Below are positions 20,109-30,904 of a stretch of DNA of 64,000 nt, in pieces (within the stretch, counting starts at the first letter, position 1; each line of letters begins with the position of its first letter). Source of the DNA: CAWDVR01 sp044869805 (GTDB lineage: Bacteria > Acidobacteriota > Thermoanaerobaculia > Multivoradales > SZUA-115). The stretch spans positions 32,511-96,510 of the forward strand of contig JBIOXV010000068.1 of assembly GCA_044869805.1 (NCBI GenBank). Reading direction: 5' to 3'. The position numbers and the translations under genes were made by a program. The notes beneath the pieces are model-generated. The model did no database searches and was not told where the DNA came from. It saw nothing but the letters and a program-made list of their open reading frames with translations.

Positions 20109-23100
20109 TCACCGCCTTGCCGCGCGCATCTCCTCGGTGATCCTGACAGTCTTCACGCTCACGGTCGTCACCCTCGCCAGCAGGTCGATCACGCGCTCCT
20201 TGTAGTCGGCGAAGCGGTAGGTGTCGAACCTGGCGCGGATGGTGGGGTCCTTCGGCTTCTTCTCCTTGTGCTGATCGAGGACCCACTCGAGGGCCGAGCG
20301 GTTACCCAGCCTGTACTCCCAGGCCTCGGGCGGCACGCTGGCGAGGGTGGTCTCGCTGTCGAGCACGATTCGCCCGGCTTCCTGGTCGGCCTTGAGCGTC
20401 GCCTTCGGCGCCACGCCTGCCCGGCGCGCCTTCTCGTCGGGGACGGTGGTGCGTTTGAGCGACCACGGCTCGACCGATTCGTAGCCGATGTGGAGTTCCA
20501 TCAGGGTCTTGCCCCACTCGGCCCACTGCCAGAAGTCGGGGTAGAAGGGGATGCGCGGAAGCTCGCGCTTGAGGTTCAGTGCGTACTTCTCGCGGTAGGC
20601 CGGGTCGTGCAGCACGCCGTAGACGTAGTGGAAGATGGCTTCCTTGGTGATGGGCCGCTCCTTCTTGCCGCGCCCGGGCTGGTAGTGCCTGTGGAACTCG
20701 CCGAGCGCCCAGTCGGTGATGTTGCCCTTGCGCGAGCCATCGCCACTGTAGCGCCACAGGAATACGGACTGCGCTGCCGAGGGTAGAAACATGTCCTTGT
20801 TTGGAAGGCGGTCTGTAGCAACCACAGCGAACTGCGCGCGATCCTCGACTCCGAAGCAGAAGCCAACATTCGCCGTTGCACGCGCTGGGAAGAACGCGAA
20901 GTTCTGATAAGGCCGGTGGGTGAAGACAGGCGCGAAGTAGGTCCACTTTCGAACGAATGGACGATACAGAGAGGCCACGAGACGTTGCTCGTCGAAGGCC
21001 AGTCGTGTCTCTCGGCGCAGGTGGTGCTCGAGCTCGCTGGTCCACTTAATCGACCGGCTTACGAACCGCCCCGTATCCGGCGGCCTTCCGGCGCCGAGCC
21101 AGCGCCGCGCCTCCGAGCTATAGGAGTCGTGGAAGAACCGCACCTTTCGTTCTAGTTCCTGGGCGCTATAGTCATAGGCCCACTCGTCACGGTTCGTCAC
21201 CACCCCCAGCGAGAAGAGCTTGAAGATCGCCTTCTCCTGCCCAGCCTTCTTCGCCGCCTTTGTTTCCTTGCTGGCGATAGGCATCAGCGTGTCGAAGTCG
21301 TTGCTCGACTGGCTGATCCAGTTCCCCTTGAGGTCCGGGCGGATCTCCTCGAACGGCAGAGCGCCGAGCTTCGTGCCGCCGAGGAACTCGAGCTTCTCCT
21401 CCGCCGTCTCGAGCTCCGGCCGGCGGGTGTAATAGATCCGGCAGCCCTGGCGCTTGGCACGCTTCACCAGGAAGCTGATCGCCACCCCGGTCTGGATGCC
21501 GAAGACGTTGTGCCTGGTGCCCGAGAGCTTCGGGTTGGCTCGCACGTCGCCACCCAGGTCCACCACCCGGATCTCGGCGAACTCCTCGGCCACCACTTTG
21601 CGGAAGCCGTCGAAGGTGCGGCTGTCGATGAAGCTGCGGTTGGTGATGAAGGCGAGCACGCCGTTGGCCGCCAGCCGGTCGCTCGCCCAGCGAAAGAATC
21701 TCGCGTACATGTCGTAGAGCTTGGTCTTCTGCGCGGTGCTGGCGGCGATGTAGGTGGCCTTGATGCGCCGGTCGATCTCCGGGTACTCGCGGTTCTTGTT
21801 GTTCTCGTTCTCGTTGAGCTGGTTCGCGTTGTACGGCGGGTTGCCGATGATCACGCTGATCTTGCGGCTGTTCTGCCGCCGGATGCGGGCCACGTTCTCC
21901 TCGGTCACGCTGCCAAAGAGCGTCGCCTGCGTGCCGCTCGCCGCCGTGTGCAGGCCCACATTGTCGAGCGTGTCCACGAAGCAGAGGTTGGGGAACTCCT
22001 CGTAGTCGCCGGCGATCGCCGCGAAGGTCGCCTCGATGTTGAGGTTGGCCACGTAGTACGGCAGGATCGCCGCCTCGTTGGCGTGCAGCTCCTCGCGGTA
22101 CTTGTGCCTGAGCTTCGCCGGCTGGCCCCGGAAGTGCTCCAGGAGCTCGCAGACGAAGGTGCCGGTGCCGGCTGCGGGGTCGAGGATCTCGACGTCCTTG
22201 TCGAGCAGGTTGCGGCCGAAGTGCTGCTCGCAGAGCCAGTCGGCGCTCTCGATCATGAAGCGCACGATCTCGTTCGGCGTGTAGACCACGCCCAGCCGGT
22301 CCGCCGCCTTGGGGGTTGTAGACCTTGTAGAAGCCCTCGTAGATGACCTTGAGAAAGCTCTGCTTCTCGTGATGGGTGGCGATCTGCGCGGCGGCGGCTC
22401 GGATGGCGCCGTAGTAGGGCTCCAGGCCCTTGAGCGTCTGAAACTTGGTGTTGCCGGTGAAGAACGTCCCCTCGAGCTTGTAGAGTTCGCGGGCCACGTT
22501 GTTGTCCTGGTGGAAGGGGGCTCCCGGAAAGACGGCGGCGAAGATCTCCTCGGTCAGGACGTGCTGGATCAACATCTCCCGCACATCGGCCGCGGTGAGG
22601 CTGGGGTTGATGGTTTCCTGCGCGTGCGCGAGGAACGCCTCCGCGGCCAGGCGGAACTGCGGGTTGGCCTGGTGCGCCCGCTCGATCATCTCGCGCAGCG
22701 CCTCGAGCACGGCGGGAAGGTCGGCCTTGAACTGCTCGACGGCTTTCCTGAACTGCGCTACCTCGGGACGGGCGTAGCCGAAGAACAGGCGCAGGAGCTT
22801 CTCGAGCGCCACCATGTCGTCGACGGCACAGCGCATCACCTCGGCCCTCGCCTGGATCAGGACTGCCTCGGTCGAATCCTCGAAGATGATGTTGTCCTGC
22901 GGGTAGCCGCGGCGCTGCTTGAGCGTGATCTCGGCGTCGAGGTCGTCCTTCTCGTCCTTGGCCTCCCAGTAGCCGAAAGGCAGGCGCAGCGCGTGGAGCA
23001 GGGCGCCGTCCACGTACCGGCGCTCCTTGGCCGGCGTCTCGATCTCGTACTCGGGAACGAAGATCAGGTCGTGCGCCCGCGCCCATCCCTTGAGGAGGTC

Positions 23101-23199
23101 CTTGAAGGCCTCGCGCACCACGGACTCGCGATGCGTGCCCGAGACCCGGTGCAGATCCTGGAGCTGGTTCAGGTACTGCTGGATGAGGAGCTGGCTCAC
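20109..23199 (-). pseudogene. Single-chain restriction-modification enzyme (PD-(D/E)xK nuclease + N6-adenine methylase + recognition domain), frameshifted
   Basis: Two overlapping frames form one gene of about 1,029 codons. Frame 1 (23199 to about 22313) starts MSQLLIQQYLNQLQDLHRVS and contains a nuclease-like segment YVDGALLHALRLPFGYWEAK, with the Asp and ExK residues of a PD-(D/E)xK fold, then helical linker to FLKVIYEGFYKVYNP. Frame 2 continues without loss (KAADRLGVVYTPNEIVRFMI), with methylase motif I DPAAGTGTF and motif IV GNPPYN, then a target-recognition region to 20109. The break is one extra base in a run of five G (plus strand 22311-22315). The layout resembles the methylase/recognition part of type ISP or type IIG enzymes without a helicase. 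The frameshift may be a sequencing error, phase variation or a real lesion. Confidence 0.85.
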
Positions 23200-23272
23200 G
23201 CTCTACAGCCCCTTGCGCCCTCGGTCGTCAGTCCTAGCGCAGCAGGGCGGTGAACCCCGCCTGCCTCTCGCA

Positions 23273-23455
23273 TCAGCGCTTTTTCGGGGCACCGTAGAGA
23301 TAGTGCCTGAGCTGGGCCGAAGCGTCGGGCGGCACCTGCTTCCACTCTCTATCCGGAAGCTCCTCGCCGATCTCGACGACCTTCTTCCAGAATGGCAGCT
23401 CCTCGGGAGCCGACGAGGCCGGGGGATGGCTCGCTTTCTTTAGGGCCGTGCTCAT
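23273..23455 (-). CDS. Small hypothetical protein, antitoxin-like
   Basis: 60 aa. MSTALKKASHPPASSAPEEL leads into a compact segment (PFWKKVVEIGEELPDREWKQ then VPPDASAQLRHYLYGAPKKR). The PFWKxxxEIGExxPDxxW and LRHYLYG pattern resembles small orphan proteins that I associate with PIN-type toxin loci, but no toxin lies beside it. It precedes the restriction-modification gene by 73 bp in the same direction. Function not assigned. Confidence 0.5.
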   Translation of the reverse strand: MSTALKKASHPPASSAPEELPFWKKVVEIGEELPDREWKQVPPDASAQLRHYLYGAPKKR

Positions 23456-23793
23456 GACGATGCCTCGGTTCGCGCCGCGATGGGGGCCTGGCGCAGAGGA
23501 TCATAGCGCGCCCCCGGCTCGGGACCGAGACGAGGGTGCGGCAGCAGGGGATTGGGTCTGCCCACTCTCCCGCACCCACGCCTAGCTCACCGCCCGGCGC
23601 CGCCGTCGCCGCCCGCCACAAATCCGCCAATTCCTATCTGTCTCTGCGCGAGCGCGCCCGGGCACACTCCGTTCTAGAGCCCGGGATCGTGGACATCGCG
23701 GAAGGAGGGGGAGGCTTGAGGGGAGCCTCCCCCGGAGCGCCGGTCGCCCTCGACCCCGGGACCCCTAGAACCCTAACGAGGTGAGGAGGATCC
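23456..23793. other. Intergenic stretch without a recognised gene
   Basis: This 338-bp divergent region holds the upstream sequences of the small antitoxin-like gene (left) and the haloperoxidase gene (right). The only clear signal is the RBS GAGGAGG just before 23794. No repeat family copy and no convincing ORF were seen. Confidence 0.6.
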
Positions 23794-25524
23794 ATGGATC
23801 GACCGCAGACAAGCACCCTAGCTCTATCTACGGAGGAGGTCGGGGGAGCGGATCACAACGGCGTTTCACGGCGCGGCTTCCTGGGCGGTCTGGGTGGCGC
23901 CGCCGCCGCGGTCGCCACGGGAGGACTGGCCCTGGAGCCGTTCCTTCCCGGCGGTGGAACCGCGGAGGCCGCGCAGATCGGTCCGCTGATCGGCGACGAC
24001 CGCCTCAAGGCCGCCTACGAGCTCCAGCTCGCGCTCGCGGAACGGCTGCTCGACAAGGGCATCCCGGAGCAGACCTGCAACGGCGACGAGGAGGACTTCC
24101 CGGTCGCCATCGGCAACTTCACCAAGGGCCTCGGCCACGACCCGACGACCGGCGAGGTGGACCCCGGCGACTGGGACAAGCTGCTCGCCGCGCTCGCCTC
24201 CGGCGATCCCTCGGACTTCGAGCTGGTGCCGCTCGCCGGAGTGCGCAAGCTCGTCAACCCGCAGTCCGGCCTCGCCTTCGACACCGAGGGCTGCGACCCC
24301 CACCAGTTCGCCATCCCGCCGGCGCCCAAGTTCGACAGCGCCGAGGAGGCGGGCGAGATGGTGGAGCTCTACTGGATGGCCCTGCTGCGCGACGTGCGCT
24401 TCACCAACTACGGAACCAACACCTTGGCGGCCGCGGCCGCCAAGGAGCTCACCGAGCTCTCCGACTTCCGCGGGCCCAAGGTGGGTGGTGAGGTCACCCC
24501 CCAGACCCTCTTCCGGGACGATCTCCCCGGAGCCCTCGAGGGCCCTTACATCTCCCAGTTCATGCTGAAGGGGACGCCCTTCGGCGCGGAGTACGTCGAA
24601 CGGAAGATGCGCACCTTCGTGGCCGGCGACAATCACATGACCACTTTCGCCGACTGGCTGGCGGTGCAGAACGGCAACGTGCCGGGCACCTCGACGTTCG
24701 ACCCCACCCGGCGCTACATCCGCAACGGCCGCGATCTCTCCCAGTGGGTACACATCGACGTGCTCTTCCAGGCCTACTTCAACGCCTGCCTGATCCTGGG
24801 CACGCCTCCCGACCCCACGGACCTCCCCACCAAAGGCGGCATCGGCTGTCCCGCCAACCCGGGCAACCCCTACCTCGGCTCGGCCACCCAGGAAGGCTTC
24901 GGCACTTGGGGCCCGCCGGGCTTCAAGGCCCTGCTCTGCGAGGTGGCGAGCCGCGGCCTGAAAGCGGTGTGGCACCAGAAGTGGTTCGTGCACCGGCGCC
25001 TGCGGCCCGAGGAGTTCGGCGGCCGGGTGCACGTGCACAAGAAGCACCTCGCCACCTATCCGATCCACGGGGACGTGCTGAGCTCCGAGGCCCTGGCGCG
25101 GGTCAAGGACAAGTACGGCTCGTACCTGCTGCCGATGGCCTTCCCCGAAGGCTCGCCCATCCATCCGGCCTACGGCGCGGGCCACGCCACGGTGGCCGGG
25201 GCCTGCGTGACGATCCTCAAGGCCCTGTTCGACGAGACCTTCGAGGTGCCCAACCCGGTGGTGCCGAACAGCACGGGCACCGGGCTGGTCGCCTACACCG
25301 GCGGCCCGCTGACGGTGGGCGGCGAGCTCAACAAGCTGGCCTCGAACGTCGCCACCGGCCGCAACATCGCCGGCGTGCACTGGCGCACCGACGCGGTCGC
25401 TTCCCTCCGGCTCGGAGAAGAGGTGGCGATCGGCATCCTCAAGGACCACCTCGCCACCTTCAACGAGGGCGGGAGCTACGAGTTCACGCGCTTCGACGGC
25501 ACGCCGATCGTCATCAGCCCCTAG
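23794..25524 (+). CDS. Vanadium-dependent haloperoxidase-like protein, Tat-exported
   Basis: 576 aa, start ATG 23794 with RBS GAGGAGG. A twin-arginine signal is at residues 25-30 (SRRGFL) followed by a hydrophobic stretch ending near AEAAQ, so it is exported folded. The C-terminal PAP2/haloperoxidase vanadate pocket is recognisable: Lys and Arg-Pro in KWFVHRRLRPEEFGG, GAGHATVAGAC with the acid-base His, and GRNIAGVHWRTDAV with the vanadate-ligating His. The order K...RP, GH, R...VHxxxD is that of vanadium haloperoxidases and related phosphatases. Substrate halide or phosphatase activity cannot be told. A strong hairpin follows the gene. Confidence 0.85.
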   Translation: MDRPQTSTLALSTEEVGGADHNGVSRRGFLGGLGGAAAAVATGGLALEPFLPGGGTAEAAQIGPLIGDDRLKAAYELQLALAERLLDKGIPEQTCNGDEEDFPVAIGNFTKGLGHDPTTGEVDPGDWDKLLAALASGDPSDFELVPLAGVRKLVNPQSGLAFDTEGCDPHQFAIPPAPKFDSAEEAGEMVELYWMALLRDVRFTNYGTNTLAAAAAKELTELSDFRGPKVGGEVTPQTLFRDDLPGALEGPYISQFMLKGTPFGAEYVERKMRTFVAGDNHMTTFADWLAVQNGNVPGTSTFDPTRRYIRNGRDLSQWVHIDVLFQAYFNACLILGTPPDPTDLPTKGGIGCPANPGNPYLGSATQEGFGTWGPPGFKALLCEVASRGLKAVWHQKWFVHRRLRPEEFGGRVHVHKKHLATYPIHGDVLSSEALARVKDKYGSYLLPMAFPEGSPIHPAYGAGHATVAGACVTILKALFDETFEVPNPVVPNSTGTGLVAYTGGPLTVGGELNKLASNVATGRNIAGVHWRTDAVASLRLGEEVAIGILKDHLATFNEGGSYEFTRFDGTPIVISP

Positions 25525-25544
25525 CCTTCCCGCCCCGAGTCCCC

Positions 25545-25572
25545 CGGGCTCCGCCGCAGGCGGCGGAGCCCG
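25545..25572. terminator. Bidirectional hairpin between convergent genes
   Basis: A perfect 12-bp GC-rich stem (25545-25556 with 25561-25572) and CAGG loop lies between the ends of the haloperoxidase gene and the LytTR regulator gene. No T-tract follows, so factor-independent termination is uncertain. Confidence 0.6.
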
Positions 25573-25579
25573 CCTCCCG

Positions 25580-26320
25580 CTACCCCATTCCCCGCACCCG
25601 CGCATACCCCGCCCGCGATACCGGCAGCCTGGTGCCGTCGGCGAGCACCGCCACGCGACTGTCCTTGGCGTAGAGCTCGAGGCGCGAGAGGCGGGAGAGG
25701 TTCAGGATGTAGGAGCGGTGGATGCGGGCGAAGCGCGTGGGGTCGAGCAGCTCCTCGAGCTCGGCGAGGCTCTGCTGCTTGGCGAGCTTCCTGCCGCCGG
25801 CGCGGAACACCGCGTAGTCGCCTTGCGCCTCGACGTAGTCGATCTTGTCGACCGGCAGCACGTGTACCTCGCCGTCGGCGCGCACCAGGACACGGGTGAG
25901 CGGCGAGCGCTCCCTCTGCGCCGCGGAGGCGAGCCGGGCTAGGGCCTCCTGAGAGCCGGCGCCGCGCCGCGAAGCGGCCCGCGCTAGGGCCTCGGCCAGG
26001 CGGTCGCGGCTGAACGGCTTCAGCAGGTAGTCCACCGCCCCCACCTCGAAAGCCCGCACCGCGTACTCGTCGTAGGCGGTGGTGAACACCACTCCGACCT
26101 CGCGGTCCAGCAGCTCGAGCACCTCGAAGCCGTCGAGCCCCGGCATCTGCACGTCGAGCAGCAGCAGGTCCGGCGCCAGCCGAGCCACGGCCTCCACGGC
26201 CTCGAAGCCGTTGGTGCACTCGGCGGCCACCTGGTAGCCGTCGATCTCCGCCAGGTACTCCCGGACCAGGGCGCGGGCCGGCGCCTCGTCGTCGACGATC
26301 AGGACCGAAACCGCTTCCAT
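25580..26320 (-). CDS. LytTR-family response regulator
   Basis: 246 aa. Receiver domain at residues 1-120: acidic pocket VDDEAP (10-12), phosphoacceptor Asp56 in LLLLDVQMPG, Thr in VVFTTAYDEYA, and Lys in DYLLKPFS. LytTR DNA-binding domain at about 145-244: IDYVEAQGDYAVFRAGGRK, LAELEELLDPTRFARIHRSY and ILNLSRLSRLEL. It is encoded one base after the sensor kinase stop, in the same operon, and probably controls the LiaF-like genes upstream or other envelope genes. Confidence 0.93.
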   Translation of the reverse strand: MEAVSVLIVDDEAPARALVREYLAEIDGYQVAAECTNGFEAVEAVARLAPDLLLLDVQMPGLDGFEVLELLDREVGVVFTTAYDEYAVRAFEVGAVDYLLKPFSRDRLAEALARAASRRGAGSQEALARLASAAQRERSPLTRVLVRADGEVHVLPVDKIDYVEAQGDYAVFRAGGRKLAKQQSLAELEELLDPTRFARIHRSYILNLSRLSRLELYAKDSRVAVLADGTRLPVSRAGYARVRGMG

Positions 26321-26321
26321 C

Positions 26322-27392
26322 TCAGCTCCGCTCCGTGGCGAGCGGCCGCGGCAGCTCGAGCTCGACCACGAAGCGCTGGTCCTCGCGCTGGGTGGTGAGA
26401 CGGGCCTGCCCGCCGTAGACCAGCCGCAGCCGGCGCTTGACGTTGGCGAGGCCGGTGCCGGTGCCGCGGCTCTTGCCGAACGAGGAAGGATCGTAGGGGT
26501 TCTGGACGGTGAGGTGCAGCCCGGCGGCCCCCAGCGCGGCTTCGATCCGCACCTCGCCGCCGGCCACCAGGTGCGCGATGCCGTGGCGCACGGCGTTCTC
26601 CACCAGCGGCTGCAGCAGCAGCGGCGGCAGGGTCCAGGAGCGGGCCGCCTCGTCGACCCGCTCGACCACTCTGAGCCGCTCTCCGAACCGCACCTTCTCG
26701 ATCGCCAGGTAAGAGCTCGCGAGCTCCAGCTCCTCCGAGAGCGTCAGCGCGGCCTTGCCCGCCGCCGCGCGACTGGCGCGCAGGAAACCGGCCAGCGAGA
26801 GCGCCATGTCGCGCGCCGCCTGCGGCTCCGAGCCGGCGAGCGAGGCCACGGCGTTGAGGCTGTTGAACAGGAAGTGGGGGTCGATCTGCGCCTTCAAGGC
26901 CGAGAGCTCGGCCTCCCGCGCCGCGACCTCGAGCTCGAGCGCCTGCGCCTCGGCGCGGCGCGACCGCTCGCCGGCGATCAGCAGGTAGTAGAAGGCGGCG
27001 GCGAGGAGGTAGAGCAGCACGCCCGCCGCGAAGTAGAGGGCGCGCTCGCGGTGGAAGAGCTCGGCGCCCCGCGAGAGCGGCGGCAGACGGGCGAGGGCTG
27101 CCGCGGCGGCGGTGCCCAGCGCGACCCACAGCCCGGCGGCGACCAGCGCCGCCGCGCCGTGGGTGGTCGCCACCCGCAGCGCGCCACTTCCCGCGAGCGG
27201 CGTGGCGCGGCAGGGATACCAGACGGCGAGGCAGAGGAAGCCGTAGACCACGGCCAGGGGCAAGGCCAGCGGAGCCGCCGCCGCCCACTCCCGCGGCCCG
27301 GCTCCCGACACCGCGGCCAGCAGGGCGCCGAGCAGGAGCCAGGTCGCGAGGTAGGGGCCGAGGAGCCCGCGCCGGCCGAGGATCGGATGCAT
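26322..27392 (-). CDS. LytS/YehU-type sensor histidine kinase
   Basis: 356 aa. Four hydrophobic segments in residues 10-140 form the membrane sensor part. The His_kinase (5TM-LYT type) domain starts with LKAQIDPHFLFNSLNAVASL, with phosphorylated His173, preceded by a coiled segment (ERSRRAEAQALELEVAAREA). The ATPase domain has LLLQPLVENAVRHGIAH (N box) and GKSRGTGTGLANVKRRL (G box). It phosphorylates the adjacent LytTR regulator. No periplasmic sensor domain of size is present, so it probably senses the membrane state or a partner such as the LiaF-like proteins encoded upstream. Confidence 0.92.
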   Translation of the reverse strand: MHPILGRRGLLGPYLATWLLLGALLAAVSGAGPREWAAAAPLALPLAVVYGFLCLAVWYPCRATPLAGSGALRVATTHGAAALVAAGLWVALGTAAAAALARLPPLSRGAELFHRERALYFAAGVLLYLLAAAFYYLLIAGERSRRAEAQALELEVAAREAELSALKAQIDPHFLFNSLNAVASLAGSEPQAARDMALSLAGFLRASRAAAGKAALTLSEELELASSYLAIEKVRFGERLRVVERVDEAARSWTLPPLLLQPLVENAVRHGIAHLVAGGEVRIEAALGAAGLHLTVQNPYDPSSFGKSRGTGTGLANVKRRLRLVYGGQARLTTQREDQRFVVELELPRPLATERS

Positions 27393-27407
27393 CGGAGGCC
27401 GCCTAGC

Positions 27408-28157
27408 TTAGCCCTCGCCGTCCTTGGGGCCGTTGTTGACCTCGACGCCGCCCATGACCACCAGGCCCCGCACTACCAGCCGGGTCGCGCCGTCGCCGCC
27501 CCGACGGCGGCTGTTGTCCTCGAAGGCGCCCATCACCGGCAACACCTTGCTCTCCACCCCCCAGCCCTCGGGCACGTAGATCTCGATGCCTCCCCAGATG
27601 GCGAACACGTCGAGCACCGCCTCGCCACCGGCGGCCGCGGCGCCGCGCAGGTCGATGGCGCAGCCACCCATCACCGCCACCACCTCGCCGCCCGTGAACT
27701 GCTGGCTTGCGACCTTGACCCCGTTGCCGCCCATGAACGCGAAGGCGTTGACCGTGGATTTGTCGACCGCCCCGGCCTCGGCCGCCTCGCGCGCCACGCT
27801 GGCGCGGCGGAAGGCTCCGTACACCAGCCACAGACCGACCACTACCAGGGCCAGCGGCCAGAGGTCGTCGACCTCGAAGTAGATGCCCAGCCAGGACAGA
27901 AATCGGTTGGCGAGCAGCACCAGCCCCAGGCCCAGGATCAGATAGCCGGTGAGCCCGCCGCCGCGGGAGGTGGGCTGCGCGATCTTCCATAGCCCGACCG
28001 CGACCAGCAGCACGGGCCAGAAACGCAGCACGGGCTCGGCCTCGAAGAGATTCAGGTTGTCGAGGGCGAAGAGCACCCCCAGCGCGATCACCAGCAGGCC
28101 GATCACCAGCCGCGCCGTCGGCCGCGGCGCGAGATCCAGGCGCCCCTCAGCTCTCAT
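27408..28157 (-). CDS. LiaF-like membrane protein (DUF5668 plus toast-rack domain)
   Basis: 249 aa. Residues about 15-120 form four short transmembrane helices with the recurring pattern LLVIALGVLFALDNLNLF and FWPVLLVAVGLWKI typical of the LiaF N-terminal domain. Residues about 140-245 are a cell-wall-active-antibiotic-response beta fold: FAFMGGNGVKVASQQFTGGE, VVAVMGGCAIDLRGA, VFAIWGGIEIYVPEGW and VVMGGVEVNN. LiaF proteins restrain LiaS-type kinases and report envelope stress. It sits just before a LytS-type kinase, so a similar control is plausible. It overlaps the upstream gene by 11 bp. Confidence 0.88.
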   Translation of the reverse strand: MRAEGRLDLAPRPTARLVIGLLVIALGVLFALDNLNLFEAEPVLRFWPVLLVAVGLWKIAQPTSRGGGLTGYLILGLGLVLLANRFLSWLGIYFEVDDLWPLALVVVGLWLVYGAFRRASVAREAAEAGAVDKSTVNAFAFMGGNGVKVASQQFTGGEVVAVMGGCAIDLRGAAAAGGEAVLDVFAIWGGIEIYVPEGWGVESKVLPVMGAFEDNSRRRGGDGATRLVVRGLVVMGGVEVNNGPKDGEG

Positions 28158-28740
28158 GGCTCGAGCCCCCTTCCCGGGCGGGCCCTTCCGGGGCGGGCCC
28201 TTCCGCGCCCGCCGCCTTCGGCTTGCGCTCGCCGAGCGAGCGCACCACCATGCCGAGCCCTAAGAAGATGAGGATGATCGGCCACGAGTTGCTCCAGTTG
28301 AGACCGCCGACGTGGAGCACGTTGGCCAGCAGCCAGAGGCCGATGCCCAGCGGCCACAGGCCGTCCAGGCGGCTCTCGCCGGGCTTGGGCTGCAGCAGGT
28401 CGATGATGCCCACGATCATCACCATCAGCGGCCACGAGTTGCCCCAGTGGAAGCCCGCGAGGTGCAGGAAGTTGATCAGCAGCCAACTGCTGATGCCGAG
28501 CAGCCAGAGGCCCGAGCGGATCTGCTCCGACCTCCTCGCGGTCACCAGGCAGGCGAGAGCGATGACCGTCAAGACCAGCGGGAAGAAGCGGTAGAAGGAG
28601 ATGAAGTCCACCGGCGTGAAGCGGTCGAGGGCGAAGAGCAGCCCCAAGGCGAGGAGCACCAGCCCCCAGGCCAGGCGGCCGAAGTCCACCCGCTCGAGCA
28701 ACGCGCGCGGCGTGTTTTCGACGGACGAGCTTTCTTGCAT
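28147..28740 (-). CDS. LiaF-type transmembrane-only protein (DUF5668)
   Basis: 197 aa from the ATG at 28740, which has a perfect AAGGAGG ribosome site; an earlier ATG (28776) lacks one. The protein contains three pairs of short helices with the repeated motif LGLLFALDRFTP, LWLLGISSWLLINFLHLAGF, then LWPLGIGLWLLANVLHVGGL and SWPIILIFLGLGMVVRSL. The internal repeat GFHWGNSWPLMVM / GLNWSNSWPIILI suggests duplication of a DUF5668 unit. It lacks the C-terminal beta domain of its neighbour and instead ends in a charged Ala/Pro/Glu-rich tail. Probably cooperates with the adjacent LiaF-like protein and kinase. Confidence 0.85.
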   Translation of the reverse strand: MQESSSVENTPRALLERVDFGRLAWGLVLLALGLLFALDRFTPVDFISFYRFFPLVLTVIALACLVTARRSEQIRSGLWLLGISSWLLINFLHLAGFHWGNSWPLMVMIVGIIDLLQPKPGESRLDGLWPLGIGLWLLANVLHVGGLNWSNSWPIILIFLGLGMVVRSLGERKPKAAGAEGPAPEGPAREGGSSHES

Positions 28741-28858
28741 GGGAACCTCCTTGTCGAGCCGCGGTGTGCGCGGCATGTGCGGAGGTTACGCGGCGCGGCA
28801 GCGGCGGTTCCCGCCTTGCCGCCCAACGGCGGCGCGCCGCCGCCGAGCGGTGGTGCCC

Positions 28859-30790
<1,932 letters not shown>

Positions 30791-30904
30791 GCCGGCTCCT
30801 CCAGACGGTGACCGGCGGATCTTACCGCCGGACCCGGTGCTCAGGAGGTGGCGCACGGGAGCGGCCAAGCCGAGCGCGCGAAGAAATCGGCTGTGCGGGC
30901 CAGT

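Noticed and set aside
28827..28842. Palindrome CGGCGGCGCGCCGCCG after acs as a terminator
   Set aside because: A simple GC-only palindrome with no loop and no T-run; in DNA this rich in GC it may occur by chance.
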